64,000 nt of DNA from Heterostelium album PN500 (Eukaryota > Evosea > Eumycetozoa > Acytosteliales > Acytosteliaceae): positions 936,435 through 1,000,434 of the forward strand of contig NW_008805072.1 of the NCBI RefSeq assembly GCF_000004825.1, written 5' to 3'. The position numbers were made by a program, and so were the translations under genes. Below the pieces are notes generated by a model. The model worked only from the letters and a program-made list of their open reading frames with translations. It ran no database searches and was not told where the DNA came from. Below are positions 33,523-44,176 of the stretch, one piece after another; positions within the stretch are counted from its first letter, which is position 1; every line of letters starts with the position of its first letter.

Positions 33523-34947
33523 TTAAAAATATTTTTGTAAGAGAATTGAGGCAGATGGTCGACCAAGTTTTGGAGCAATCATTCTATTGATTATTTCACA
33601 TTGATTTGGGAATAGGTTCAAGAGAATTGGATCGTCGATTTCGTGGTCCTTTAAAGCTAGTAGTTTAGGATTGAGTGTATTGGCGGAATCTCCGTATACC
33701 ATTCTCCAAAGCATTTCATAGAAGATGACACCAACACTAAAGACATCGGTAAGCTCGTCTACACCATAGCGACCCTCGTTTTGCTCAGGACTGCAGTAGA
33801 TTTCGGTACCAAACTTTTTGCAACTCTTTACCAATAGATTTGAATGGCTGGATATTCCGAAATCACAGAGCTTTACAATTGGATTGCTGCTTCCATCTCC
33901 GTCGAATTTAATGAGCGTATTCGAGGGTTTAATATCGCAGTGGACGGTATGTTTGGAATGTAGGTACTCTAGAGCCTTTAACAATTGCATAATGATCTTT
34001 GTGGCCACGGAAACATCGATCAAACGAATGTTGGACTCCATCCATTTTTGGAGAGTCGTTTGACACCACTCCATCTGGATATACAAAACAAATTGATTTT
34101 CATAATCTAAATCCAAATTATTATTTTGTGATTCTTGTTTTTCCGAATAGCAATTAAAACTATTATTATTACAATTATTATTATCAATATTATTGTTATT
34201 ACTAATACTATTATTGCTATAGTTGGAACAATTACTATCACTATCATCGCACACACTTAATGTTCCATCGGTTTCAAAATTGTATTTAGGTTCGGTGTTG
34301 GACTTCTCTCCGGAGGCAACAGCATCCGGACAATGTGATTGCATTTCTACCCAGGAGCTATAAAGTCTGACAATGTTAGGATGGTCGAACAATGCATGTA
34401 GCTGTAATTCATTGATGGAATCCTTGGTGAAGGCAACACGCTTAACGGCATAGAAAGCGTTCTCCAATTGCTTATAGCACTTGAAGACCTTTCCATAGGC
34501 ACCTCTTCCAATCGGTTCCTCTGTTGTAGTGAAATCGGATTGGAAACGAGAGAAAGTTGAAGTTTGTGATTGCTTAATAGTAGTGGCAAGTGTACTTAAT
34601 CTCTCTCTATTCTCATCGTCCTCCTTATTAACTACATCTTTGTTGAATTCGATGGCATCGATTAGTGTGATGGTCGGTAACGACGATTTGTTGGATCTTG
34701 AGACTTCATGACTTCCCGATGATGAGTTGCTCTCAGAGGAGATATCTTCTGTGGTGAATGGTAGTTGGAGAGCTCTACAGTTTGGTGTAGTTCTAAAAAA
34801 TGGTTTTATATAGAATCTATTTGTTGTAGTATTTTTAGAAAGTAAAAAATACAATGAAATTCCTTCTACCTTAAAATTTAGATAGGAAGGAGTCTTTTCA
34901 CTACGTCTTGTCAAAGACCTGAAATAGGTTTTATGTGCACCCAACAT
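33523..34947 (-). CDS. Protein kinase, PEK/GCN2 (eIF2-alpha kinase)-like
   Basis: 474 residues as a single open frame. The first ~140 residues have no known domain. The kinase domain has GRGAYGKVFK (Gly loop), AVKRV (catalytic Lys), a long Asn/Ser-rich insert of ~90 residues between the N-lobe beta strands (typical of eIF2-alpha kinases), MEWCQTTLQKWM, HCDIKPSN, LCDFGIS, and FGTEIYCSPEQ, whose GTxxYxSPEQ form is also typical of the PEK/GCN2 group. It has His-Cys-Asp where most kinases have His-Arg-Asp. No HisRS-like or RWD domain is present, unlike GCN2. The beginning is uncertain: acceptor-like sequences at 34794-34800 and 34920-34925 leave room for an upstream exon. Confidence 0.8.
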   Translation of the reverse strand: MLGAHKTYFRSLTRRSEKTPSYLNFKVEGISLYFLLSKNTTTNRFYIKPFFRTTPNCRALQLPFTTEDISSESNSSSGSHEVSRSNKSSLPTITLIDAIEFNKDVVNKEDDENRERLSTLATTIKQSQTSTFSRFQSDFTTTEEPIGRGAYGKVFKCYKQLENAFYAVKRVAFTKDSINELQLHALFDHPNIVRLYSSWVEMQSHCPDAVASGEKSNTEPKYNFETDGTLSVCDDSDSNCSNYSNNSISNNNNIDNNNCNNNSFNCYSEKQESQNNNLDLDYENQFVLYIQMEWCQTTLQKWMESNIRLIDVSVATKIIMQLLKALEYLHSKHTVHCDIKPSNTLIKFDGDGSSNPIVKLCDFGISSHSNLLVKSCKKFGTEIYCSPEQNEGRYGVDELTDVFSVGVIFYEMLWRMVYGDSANTLNPKLLALKDHEIDDPILLNLFPNQCEIINRMIAPKLGRPSASILLQKYF

Positions 34948-35149
34948 CTCTTTTTCATAATATGATGTTGGGTGTAAACATAAAAAAAATATTTTATAAA
35001 TACAACTAACTATTTATATTTATATATTATTTTCTTAATAAGGGTTTTTTAATGTAAGTGCACTAAATTTGATCATCAACTTTGCTAAATTTTTTGAAAT
35101 TAAATTTTTTCATTTTATTTTTATTTTAATTTATTTTATTTTTTATTTT

Positions 35150-36071
35150 TTATGCAATTTGCATATAATTATCTTCATTATTCTGATGAATTTCTTTTGT
35201 TGGGTATAAAATTGACCATGCTACCAAAATGATGATGATAAGCAAAGTGTCGAAAATATAGAATGTCAAATGATGAAATCTCTTGAAATAATGTATGATT
35301 CTGTAGATTGATCTGATGGTCAGAAGTGTGATAGCTAGGAAGAGACCAAAGAATATCAATCGCCAAATGGTTGGTAAGTTTTCCATTTTCATTTTATATT
35401 CTTGTCTCAAAAGCGAATATACTCGACAGCAACAAATAAAACAAATGATATAGACGATTGTTGTCATGAAAAGACCCACAATAACAATGGCTCTTCCTGC
35501 TATCCGAGTGTCTGCCTTTGAATACATATAGGAACCGATGATCTGTACTATTGAAGATGATATCAATCCAAGTCTAACCTTTCCTTTTGATAGATTTACA
35601 TTGTAATAATGTTCTTTTACACTTTTATATATATAAGATGTTAATATATCATATAGTTTCTTTTTTTTTTTAAACTTACACTTTAGCAACAATATTATAC
35701 CAACCAAATGTTATTAGATTTGGTGGTATTAATATTAATACTTGTTGTACTACATATAGTACAAAGGAGTCAGTATGATATACTGCAGCGAATCTAACGA
35801 AATATCCTATAGATTCAGCTATTTGTTTTATTTAGTTTCAGAAATCTATTGATTAATAAAATTTTTAAATCTTACAAACAGAACCAATTAAAACATAATT
35901 AATTGAAGATTTTGGGTATTTGTATTTTTCTATTAAAATGACAATGGTAATTACTGTATAAACTACTGCCGATGCCAAAGTAAGAATTCTATTTAAATCT
36001 CCACTAAAATATTCATGATTATTTCCATTATGATATGATCTATCAACAGTATTATTAAGTATATTATACAT
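35150..36071 (-). CDS. RTA1-like multi-pass membrane protein
   Basis: About 268 residues from three exons (35876-36071, 35680-35818, 35150-35621). Seven hydrophobic helices. The SESIGYFVRF segment, the QQVLILIPPNLIT helix, and RSIYRIIHYFKR followed by a FYIFDTLL helix match the RTA1/RTM1 family (fungal lipid-exporter-like and 7-aminocholesterol-resistance proteins). The intron 2 acceptor chosen (exon start 35621) is the only one keeping the phase open. The family is best known in fungi; the substrate is unknown and transporter versus receptor-like function is unsettled. Confidence 0.75.
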
Positions 36072-36303
36072 TTATTCAATTTTATAGTTTGTAAAAGAAT
36101 AAATAAAGAATCATCTTTTAATATATGTAATATTATTATTTTTATTAAACTCATTCATTATTGATGACACTTATTTTTATTATTTTATCATGTACTAGGA
36201 TTGGTCATTTAATAAAAAAAGAAAAACACAGGTGTCAATAAAAGGTAATCAATTATATATATTATAGTATCAGTTTTATTTTATTTTTTATTATTATAAT
36301 GTT

Positions 36304-38656
36304 TCAAGAGAATTTATTCAAAACCCATTGTTTACATTGTTCTTCATTTGAATTTGGATTCTCCAATTGCCATTCGAATACCTCTTGCAAAACTGGTGCT
36401 AACCAAGCACCTGGTTTTTTCTTTAATAATTCCATTACTTGTTTACCCTGTTGTTTGTAAATTTATAATTATTATTAACATTTTTAACATCAGTATTAGT
36501 TATTTTAATTACAAAATACATACATCTAATAATTTCTTTGTATTCCAAATTCCAACTAAATTATGTGATGCAACACTTGCACAAAAGTTGTCATATTTCG
36601 ATACTATCTTCTTTGCATCTTCACATACTAAATATGATTGTTGTTGTTGTTGTTGTTGTTGTTAGTTGATATAAATACAGTGATTAGTTAAAATCCTATG
36701 TTTTGTTTCGTTTTAAGAATAACTTACAAGGTGGATGGTGTACATGTGGATTGTGTGAGTGAAGATGGAAGTCGTGCATTGGTGATCTTGGTACTGGTGA
36801 ACCATCTGGATTCTCAAGTCTTTGGAATGGATAGACAATAGATCTGTTGTATTTGGGTAGTTCTGAAATCAAAGCATTGGCAAGTGCAACTCTCCAGAGA
36901 GGTCCTGCTTTGTATACGATCAAACCAACATCCTTTCTCGAAAAACTACCATTATCATTTAATTTCTGAACCTCTGGCTTGAATCTATCTGCACATTCCA
37001 ATACATTCAACACATCATCATAATCTTTATTAGAAAACTAAATATAAATGTTATCATCATTATTAATATTTAATAAATATTGTTTTTAATTATTTATCAT
37101 ATTGTTTTAGTGTTAATAAATATTACCTTTAAGAATTCAACGATTGTATATTGAATAGCTGGAATAGTTCTATTCTTTTTTGTTGTAAAAGTATAGTTGT
37201 GGAATACCTGTAGCAAAGAAGAGAGTAATCTAATCTTTCTGGTTGGTAGTTCCTCGGTGGTCGAACCCCAACTGATAAATCTCATCATATTCAATATATT
37301 CTCTGCAGCAATGTATTGATAATTCTTTTCTTTAATTGCTATTAATTATTAATATTCTAATTAGTATTACTTATATTATATATAAATATATTTATATTGT
37401 TATTATTAATATGATACATTACTAACACCTTCAGGTAAACTAAAGATATGATCGAATAGACCGAAATGATTGATCAAGTGAATAGCGAGATCAGGTCTTG
37501 GACCGGATAGCATTCCGTCGAGTTCGATTCCGACACGTTCGTGTGATACCTTTGAAGCGAGTGCATCTTTTACGGTGGAAGATGATGCTGCCTCTACTAA
37601 CTTGTGGTCGATAGCATAGTACAATCTAGTAGCAAATCTAATAGATCGCAATACACGCAATGGATCATCGAGAAAAGTGGTCTGTGGTGGCAGTGGTGTT
37701 CTTACGATTCCACATTTCAAATCATCGACACCATTACCTGTGAAATCTTCAATCTTATTCTCATTGATATTGTAAAACAATGAATTAATAGTTAGATCTC
37801 TTCTGTATGCATCTTGTTCAGGTGTTCCAATTGTCTATTATTATTATTATTATTATTAAAAAAATTTCAATTATTAGTTTATCTAAAAACTCTTCTCTCC
37901 TGTTTGTTTAATGATTAATTTAGATAATATATATAGATATATATTCTTACAATTTCAGGTATACGTGAATGATCTGAATAAGTCTCTGATCTAAGATTTA
38001 CGAAATCGATCCACATATCATAGATTCTAACGGTGGCAGTCTCCAAGTGTTTCGATTGTGCAGGATTCGATTGAATGACACCGATTCTGTGTGTTTCTTG
38101 TTTGTGATCTTTCAAGTATTGATTTACCAACGATGCAAATGCTTCTCCCATCATATTATCCAATGCAATATCAATGTCACTTGAATGATCACCTCTTAAC
38201 TATTAAGTATGTAATTAAATTGAAAAACAATTGGTTAGCATTATATTTCTTTCTTTTTCATTCTTTTTTATCTAAAATCATATATTCTTGTAAACATACT
38301 TTATCTCTAACCCAACCACCAGCAACTCTTAAAACAGTACCACATTTAGTTTGTTCAACGACTTGCAGTAATGTTTGAAACAATTGTTGTTCTACTTTAG
38401 TTATATTCAATGGAACTGTCTCTCCAGATTCACCAATTGCAGTATATACAATATTGTTTTCATCTAAATTGTCATCTGAAGTTGTAGTTGTAGTAGTAAT
38501 AGTAGTAGAAGTAGTGTTATTGGTAGTTGCATCAGATTGATGTGGTTTCTTATGAAAGAATTGATTGTCATGTTTGTTTGAACTTGAAATCAATGTTATT
38601 GGAATATGTTTAGTTTTCATTCTTTTTTCATTATGTTGTTGATCTTCTTCACTCAT
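36304..38656 (-). CDS. tRNA nucleotidyltransferase (CCA-adding enzyme)
   Basis: About 593 residues from seven in-phase exons: 38300-38656, 37951-38199, 37429-37834, 37127-37338, 36728-37037, 36524-36627, 36304-36447. The class II nucleotidyltransferase head has LRVAGGWVRDK, then SSDIDIALD (metal-binding DxD), RRDLTINSLFYN, and DPLRVLRSIRFATR for base selection. It adds CCA to tRNA 3' ends in cytosol and mitochondria. The N-terminal ~80 residues are Thr/Ser/Asn-rich. The C-terminal half, with a His-rich stretch near PMHDFHLHSHNP, is all-helical and less conserved. A complete catalytic set is visible. Confidence 0.93.
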
Positions 38657-38903
38657 CTCTCTATATATATATATATATATATAAATATATAAATCTATTC
38701 TCTAAAGTAATCAAATCTAAATTATAATGCAAATGATCGAAGGTGTGTGTTAATTATTCTGTTTTGAAGTTAAGAAAAAAATAGGAATTTCCAAATTAAG
38801 ATCTTATAATTTTCTTTTAAAAAAATAAATATAAAAAGTTGTTGTTGTTGTTTTTTTTTTTTAATTAAAGATTTTATTTCATTTCGATAATCTACTTTCT
38901 TTC

Positions 38904-40115
38904 TCAAACCCATGTGAATTTCTCAATGTTTACCATTTGAGATTGATTGGTTGTGTCTGAGGTGGTAACTCCACCGGTGGTGTGGTCTGGATTGATGAAT
39001 GATACAACCATTGGAACGGAACCATTTCTCGATTGAAGTGGTTGGTTGATGTACTCGACGTACTCTTTGGTCAAAACACTGGATTCACTCCACCAGATCT
39101 TGACCTTCTTGAGGTTGAATCTCTGAGCTTCTTCGTAGGCCAAGTCGACCAACAACTTGAACTTCTCCTTGGTCTCGGCGGCCAAACAGAGAATATTCAG
39201 TTCGAGATCTCTCAGATCCTGTGACCATAGAATCACCGACTGATCTACGAAAGCACCGTACACCGAGGGCTTAACCTCCAACTTTAAAAACGAAGAGTAA
39301 ACATGGATCTGCTTGATGTGCCATGCGATTCTCTCATCGGTAATCACCTTTCCCATGATATACTTTGGAACGTTGCTAGCGTTTTTCTTATATAGCTGAT
39401 GATATTGGTTGTACTTTTCGAGGTAGTGGGTATCGGTGTGTTTCAGTTGGATTTGGTGGGCAACGCGGAAGTTTGATTCCGTTACCATTTGGACGGAGGA
39501 ACGCTCGCTCTCTGTCAGCGATGTGCTATAGGAGTTGTCGGTGGTGTCAATGATGATAGAGGTATCCGGCTGTTTGTGCCATCCACACTTCTCATAGACA
39601 ATCGGGTCGATATCACTGTAGAGATCGACAAAGATAGCACCTTCCTTGTGACAACGCTCTCTCAGCATTCTCATCATCTTTGTCGCATATCCTTTGTTTC
39701 TGTACTTGATGGCAACGAAAACACTAGCCACCGATTCAGATCTACCTCTCAACAACTTGTATTCATCATTCTCAACGTAGCAATAGGCAGAGTTTTCACC
39801 ATAAGTTTCACAAGATGCTACAGTAACACCTACAAATATAAAAATAAAAATGAAAAATCAGTATTAATCATTTTTTTGTTTTTCATATGCAAATATTTCT
39901 TGATTCTTTTTCCACTTCCTAAAAGTTGAATGAAACGTACCGTTATATAAAAAACACCATGGTCTATGATTGGAAACTACATCTTTGGAATCAACTTCTC
40001 TTTGCCAGTAGGCATCGATATTAAGAGGATGTCCCCACTCTACAAAGTTATCGATCGTATTTTGATGAAATTCTTCCCATGTAGCTTCACGTAGTTCATA
40101 AGTATCGGAATCCAT
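38904..40115 (-). CDS. GNAT acetyltransferase, LYC1-like
   Basis: 366 residues from two exons (39941-40115, 38904-39829). A GNAT domain occupies the N-terminal half; the acetyl-CoA loop is YRNKGYATKMM (R-x-x-G-x-A type). The segments around CETYG and ASVFVA before it and the long C-terminal domain resemble fungal LYC1, an N6-lysine acetyltransferase of lysine catabolism. That identity is by overall pattern, so a different small-molecule or protein substrate is possible. No targeting signal is visible. Confidence 0.75.
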
Positions 40116-40467
40116 ATTTTTTTAATCTATTTATATATTTGCAATCTTAATGTTTAAAAAAATAAGATGAAACGAAAATGATTACTAAATTGATTTAAAA
40201 AAAACTCAAATTTTTAAACCAAAATTTTTTTTTAATTTAAAATTAAAATTTTTTTCGCATTAGTTTAAACCACCTTATAACCTCCACTTTCTGATTCATC
40301 TTGATATTTTTGAAAATAATCTACTAATATATCTGATACTTTTAACAGATTCATTTTAAAATATCATATTTAAAATAAAATAAATTAATTAATAAAAATA
40401 TCTTTTGATCAAGACAATTGGTATAGTACACAATAGTAGGTATAGTACATAATCACACACCAGTCCT
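40116..40467. other. Spacer
   Basis: 352 bp AT-rich. Around 40266-40360 a short minus-strand coding-like stretch (Lys/Asn/Glu/Ser-rich) can be read but has no start, domain or length to support a gene. Confidence 0.35.
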
Positions 40468-41742
40468 TTAATTAATTAAAAAGGTAGATTTCTTTGCATA
40501 TAAAAACATTTGATTTGCATAGTTTGATTCAAAATGAAGTGCACTTTGATTATTGAAATCTTTGATGTTGTAGAATTTCTTGGCATATCTAGTGTCGGTA
40601 AAGGTGTTTGCGTTTCGTTTAATTTTGACTAATACATATCCTGTAGGTTTCTTGTCGGTAGCTTCATAATCTTTGTCGTTGCTAAATGGGTCTCTTTTAT
40701 AGAGAAGTTTCTTGATGGTAGAGCAATATTTTGAAATCCTATAGGTACTAGAGAATATCGATTTCAAGTCTAGAGTTTCAATCGATTCATTATTTGACAG
40801 TAGCTTTTTCACCCATTTCGAAGCTTTGTCAACAGTTAGATGTTGAATCCTACAGTCTTGAGAGCACAATAGACACTCATAGAGTTCAGCGATTTCAATT
40901 TCATCTATACGTGGGTGTAAAAATGAAATACTTGTTAGGTTATTGAACTTGCCAATGATTAACTCTAACACTCTTTTATCAAACGATCCAAGACCGATCG
41001 ATGTCAAGTGATTCAACTGCAACAGCTCTTTGGAGTAATTAAAGTAAGAATCGGATTGAGGTAGCTTCAACTTTCGGATGGAAATCGAAATGAGATGAGC
41101 ATTGAATTCAAACTTTGCGAATTTGGAATATCTAAAGTTCAGAGATGTCAGGCTTTTCATTTCATTCAATGTTTCCAGCACTTTGGAGTTGTCAATCACA
41201 ATCGATTCCAGTGAAAGTGATTCAAGATTCACCATGTATTGAACTATAGCTTGAGAGTACTGAAGTTGGAAATGCTGGTTATGTTTGTTTAGTATCTTTA
41301 GCTTTAGAAGTTCGTTAAAAATCAATGACAGCTCCACTGCGCTACAATTTGCTATGTTTATGAATTCCTTAAAGATCTTCAAGTCTATTGTGAAATGGTT
41401 GATTGTCTTTAGTACAGAGTGAGGTGAAATCACAACGTTCTTGAATTGTTTTACACTTTGAATCACTTTTTTTGTCTCTGTACATATGATTCTATTGAAT
41501 AGAGAACTAGTCAGTTTGAAAAACTCTTTTGAAATCAAAGAGAGTGAGAGTAGCCATCGATAGTTTAACAATTGTTTCTTAGCTTCCAAGTGGTGAATAC
41601 TTTCATAGTACCACAGATTTTCGATGACTCTGAAGATAATCAAAGTTGGTAAAGCATACTGAAAATCAGTTCCAACATGATAATTATAGATGGTGGTAAA
41701 CTCCTCTAAATCTTTTTCTCGATTTATAAATAAACTTGTCAT
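40468..41742 (-). CDS. F-box/LRR-like dictyostelid family protein, copy 1
   Basis: Single exon of 424 residues, paralogous to the gene at 44177-45619. An F-box-like N-terminus (ALPTLIIFRVIENL then LLSLSLISKEFFKL) is followed by leucine-rich repeats of irregular length (NLESLSLESI, SLTSLNFRYS, HLTSIGLGSF, NLTSISF, SIETLDL). Such proteins usually act as substrate adaptors of SCF ubiquitin ligases, but the F-box here is degenerate, so that is inference. Compared with the paralogue it lacks about 50 N-terminal residues that carry a SAP-like motif. The C-terminal block (TGYVLVK, YAKKFYNI) is shared by both copies and matches nothing I know. Confidence 0.72.
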   Translation of the reverse strand: MTSLFINREKDLEEFTTIYNYHVGTDFQYALPTLIIFRVIENLWYYESIHHLEAKKQLLNYRWLLSLSLISKEFFKLTSSLFNRIICTETKKVIQSVKQFKNVVISPHSVLKTINHFTIDLKIFKEFINIANCSAVELSLIFNELLKLKILNKHNQHFQLQYSQAIVQYMVNLESLSLESIVIDNSKVLETLNEMKSLTSLNFRYSKFAKFEFNAHLISISIRKLKLPQSDSYFNYSKELLQLNHLTSIGLGSFDKRVLELIIGKFNNLTSISFLHPRIDEIEIAELYECLLCSQDCRIQHLTVDKASKWVKKLLSNNESIETLDLKSIFSSTYRISKYCSTIKKLLYKRDPFSNDKDYEATDKKPTGYVLVKIKRNANTFTDTRYAKKFYNIKDFNNQSALHFESNYANQMFLYAKKSTFLIN

Positions 41743-42246
41743 TTTTATAATAATATTTGTACTTAAATGATTTTAAAATAAAAATAAGAAAAGCTCAGAG
41801 TAAAAAAAATGTTTTGAATAGCTTTAAAAAAAAATTGTAAAAAAGAAGTTTGTTTTCTCATCAGTAGGAAAACACTTATGTTTTCTTTTAGACTAGTTTT
41901 TATTTGATGACTTTTATTTCAAATTTAGTTGAATATCTATAATTATATAGATATATATTCTATTGGGGGACAATATAGAAATCTTGATAGTTTGATACGA
42001 TAGCATTATTGTGAAGTTTGCAATTGTTGTTAATGCAAAAAAAAAAAAAGATCTGAATGTTTTTTTCACCAGGTGTCTCAAAAAAGTGAGGCAAATATTT
42101 AGAAAAATAGTGGGGTTGAAGTGGGTGAAAAAAAAAATATTTTTTTAATTTTTTTTTATTTATTTGCTTTTTTTTTGTATTTGTTTCAAAGCTTTGTTAG
42201 TTGTATATCGATTAGTACACTACTCCTTTTTTAAGCATTGTGAACA
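41743..42246. other. Divergent promoter region
   Basis: 504 bp, with many A/T runs and a G/C-richer island near 42068-42125. No gene seen. Confidence 0.4.
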
Positions 42247-43291
42247 ATGAACGAATATAGATGTCCTAGCAGAGAAGACTGGGTTACACTTGCAAATATA
42301 TTTAGTTTAGAGTATGAGAGTTGTAGTATTAATGAAAACAAGGATTATAAAAAGTTAATGCATAAGTTTTCAGAAGATTCTCCTGCTATTAGATATTCAA
42401 AACAGTTTAGTATCGATCCAAACAATATTATTAAATGTCTTAAACTACCTAAAACTCGATCATTATTAATGCTAGTTGTAAGTATGCCTTTTAATCTATA
42501 TCTATTATATTTTTATTAAAATTTTTTTTTTTAAAAAAAAAGAAAAAGCCTAATGATCAAATCAACATATTACAACTAAACAATCTTTATGAAGAGTTAA
42601 ACACCAGTCTTTCAAATCCACATCCAAAAAGAAAAAGCAAGCAGGAACTAATAAATGCTAAAAGGAAACATAGGCATACAATAACAGAACTACAACAACA
42701 ACAACTAAATAATAAAGATCATACAATAACGGAACTACAACAACAACTAAACAATAAAGATCATGCAATGGCAGAGCTAAAGCAACAATTAAATAATAAA
42801 GATCAACAAATAGAATCATTAAATAATAAAGTGCATACAGTAACCGAACAACAACAACAATTAAATATTAAAGATCAACAAATAGAATCATTAAATATAG
42901 AATTAAACAATTTAAGACAAAAGTATCAAGAGTTGAGTCAGCATTTTGAAGATTTCCGAGATTCTGTTGAAGGGTATATCGCTCGAGATATCGATATGAA
43001 ATTCAGCAACAACCCAGGCAAAGTTAAAGCAGTTGTAGTTGGTAAGTAAACTATATAGTTATATTTTATTTGAATAAAACTAATCATATTTTTTTAGAAC
43101 CAACAAAGGAGAGAGATGAACTCGTTGTAAAGATTGAAACCCTTCTAAAGAAAAGCCCTGGTCTCAAGGATACTATTTTCTATTCTCTGCTGTCTGATCA
43201 GATTGATACCTTAATCAGTAAAAGAGGTACGTGGTCTGTCAACACTTCTATTTGCACAGACGCTGAAGCATCATGGAAAGAAGCTAATTAA
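42247..43291 (+). CDS. Gln/Asn-rich coiled-coil protein, 3' end broken
   Basis: Exons 42247-42477, 42543-43041, then 43098 up to a stop at 43289-43291. The first ~77 residues are an unknown conserved-looking domain. Residues ~105-200 are a heptad-rich coiled coil built of about five degenerate repeats of the type LQQQLNNKDHxITE, whose DNA is a minisatellite with units of about 36-48 bp. A shared short domain follows (REDELVVKIETLLKKSPG-like). After the codon for residue ~290 the frame hits a stop, while clear coding signal goes on in the +1 frame at ~43263-43394 and returns to the first frame at 43397-43612. I therefore think the 3' end is frameshifted or the assembly has an indel here. Confidence 0.55.
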
Positions 43292-43396
43292 GCTGTTGAG
43301 TGGTGAAAAGAAATCCAACTATAATTATGGAGGCATTCCATTCCTTCTCTTTCGACAATCCTTCGTTTCTCTGACGCAAGAAACAAAAAGTGCAAG

Positions 43397-43612
43397 ATGA
43401 TTCATTGGATAACCATATCAAGAAGTACAGTTCCAGTTCTGACTGAACTGTGTGCGAAACTTAATATTTGTATTCCAAAGAAAACTTTGAAACAAGATGT
43501 CATCTTTTTGGTGCTGGATTACATCAACTCCCAACCTGAAGACCAGCTAGGATCAACTTTACATACTGTTTTTTCTCAACTCGATAACATTAAAGAACTC
43601 AGCAAAAAATAA
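43397..43612 (+). pseudogene. Detached 3' part of the coiled-coil gene (SAP-like)
   Basis: A 71-codon frame continuing the theme of the upstream gene. The stretch LTELCAKLNICIPKKTLKQD followed by VIFLVLDYI has the length and hydrophobic pattern of a SAP DNA-binding motif, as does the N-terminus of the F-box-like gene next door. It lies beyond the broken region and has no independent promoter or exon start, so I treat it as the original C-terminus of the gene at 42247. Confidence 0.4.
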
Positions 43613-44176
43613 AAAAAAATAATATCAAATATTTATTTAAATTTTATTAAATTATGTCTTTAGCTTTGATTATTATTAGTTGTTGTATACACAAAAGGCA
43701 ACCAGCATATGATCAACAACAAATCCTTTTTTCCATCACCACTTACTTGTTTTATCTGATCCAATTACACCTGGCTATATATTAAGTAGTAACAAATATT
43801 ATTATTGACAACTGTCATACAAACATTGTCGATACCTTCACAGCAGACAAGAGAAGTGATAGCGGTGAGTTAAAAGCAAGAATCTCTGTTATTCTGGCGT
43901 TATGTGGTCGGATTATTATAGTAACAACAGTAACGGCAATGCTGCTGATGGCAGTGACCACAGAGATGACAACAACCACCATATCAATATTCATTGTTCA
44001 TATTGTCAGAGAGTGGGAGCCAGTTTTGTTTTGATTTTAAAAAAATGTGAAAAAATAAAAATATTAATATGAACGCAGTGTTTTTTTTATTTTATTTAAT
44101 TTAGAGTTACAGGTAAGAGATAGTTTTGTGGATTTCCTCCACAAAAAATTTTATTTTTTCTATTTTCTTTTTATTT
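43613..44176. other. Unexplained region with coding-like composition
   Basis: Between 43680 and 44035 the DNA is much richer in G and C than typical spacer and allows open stretches of ~80 codons in more than one plus frame, including one ending in a His-Cys-x-x-Cys cluster. There is no complete gene. It may be a degraded gene or a remnant of a mobile element; I cannot tell. Confidence 0.35.

Noticed and set aside
34800-34880. Intron inside the kinase N-terminus
   Set aside because: A GTAGAA donor and TTTTAG acceptor exist, but removing the 77 nt breaks the frame.
43680-44035. Retroelement coding fragment based on a Cys-x-x-Cys-like cluster
   Set aside because: The cluster is incomplete and no other element parts or terminal repeats are visible.
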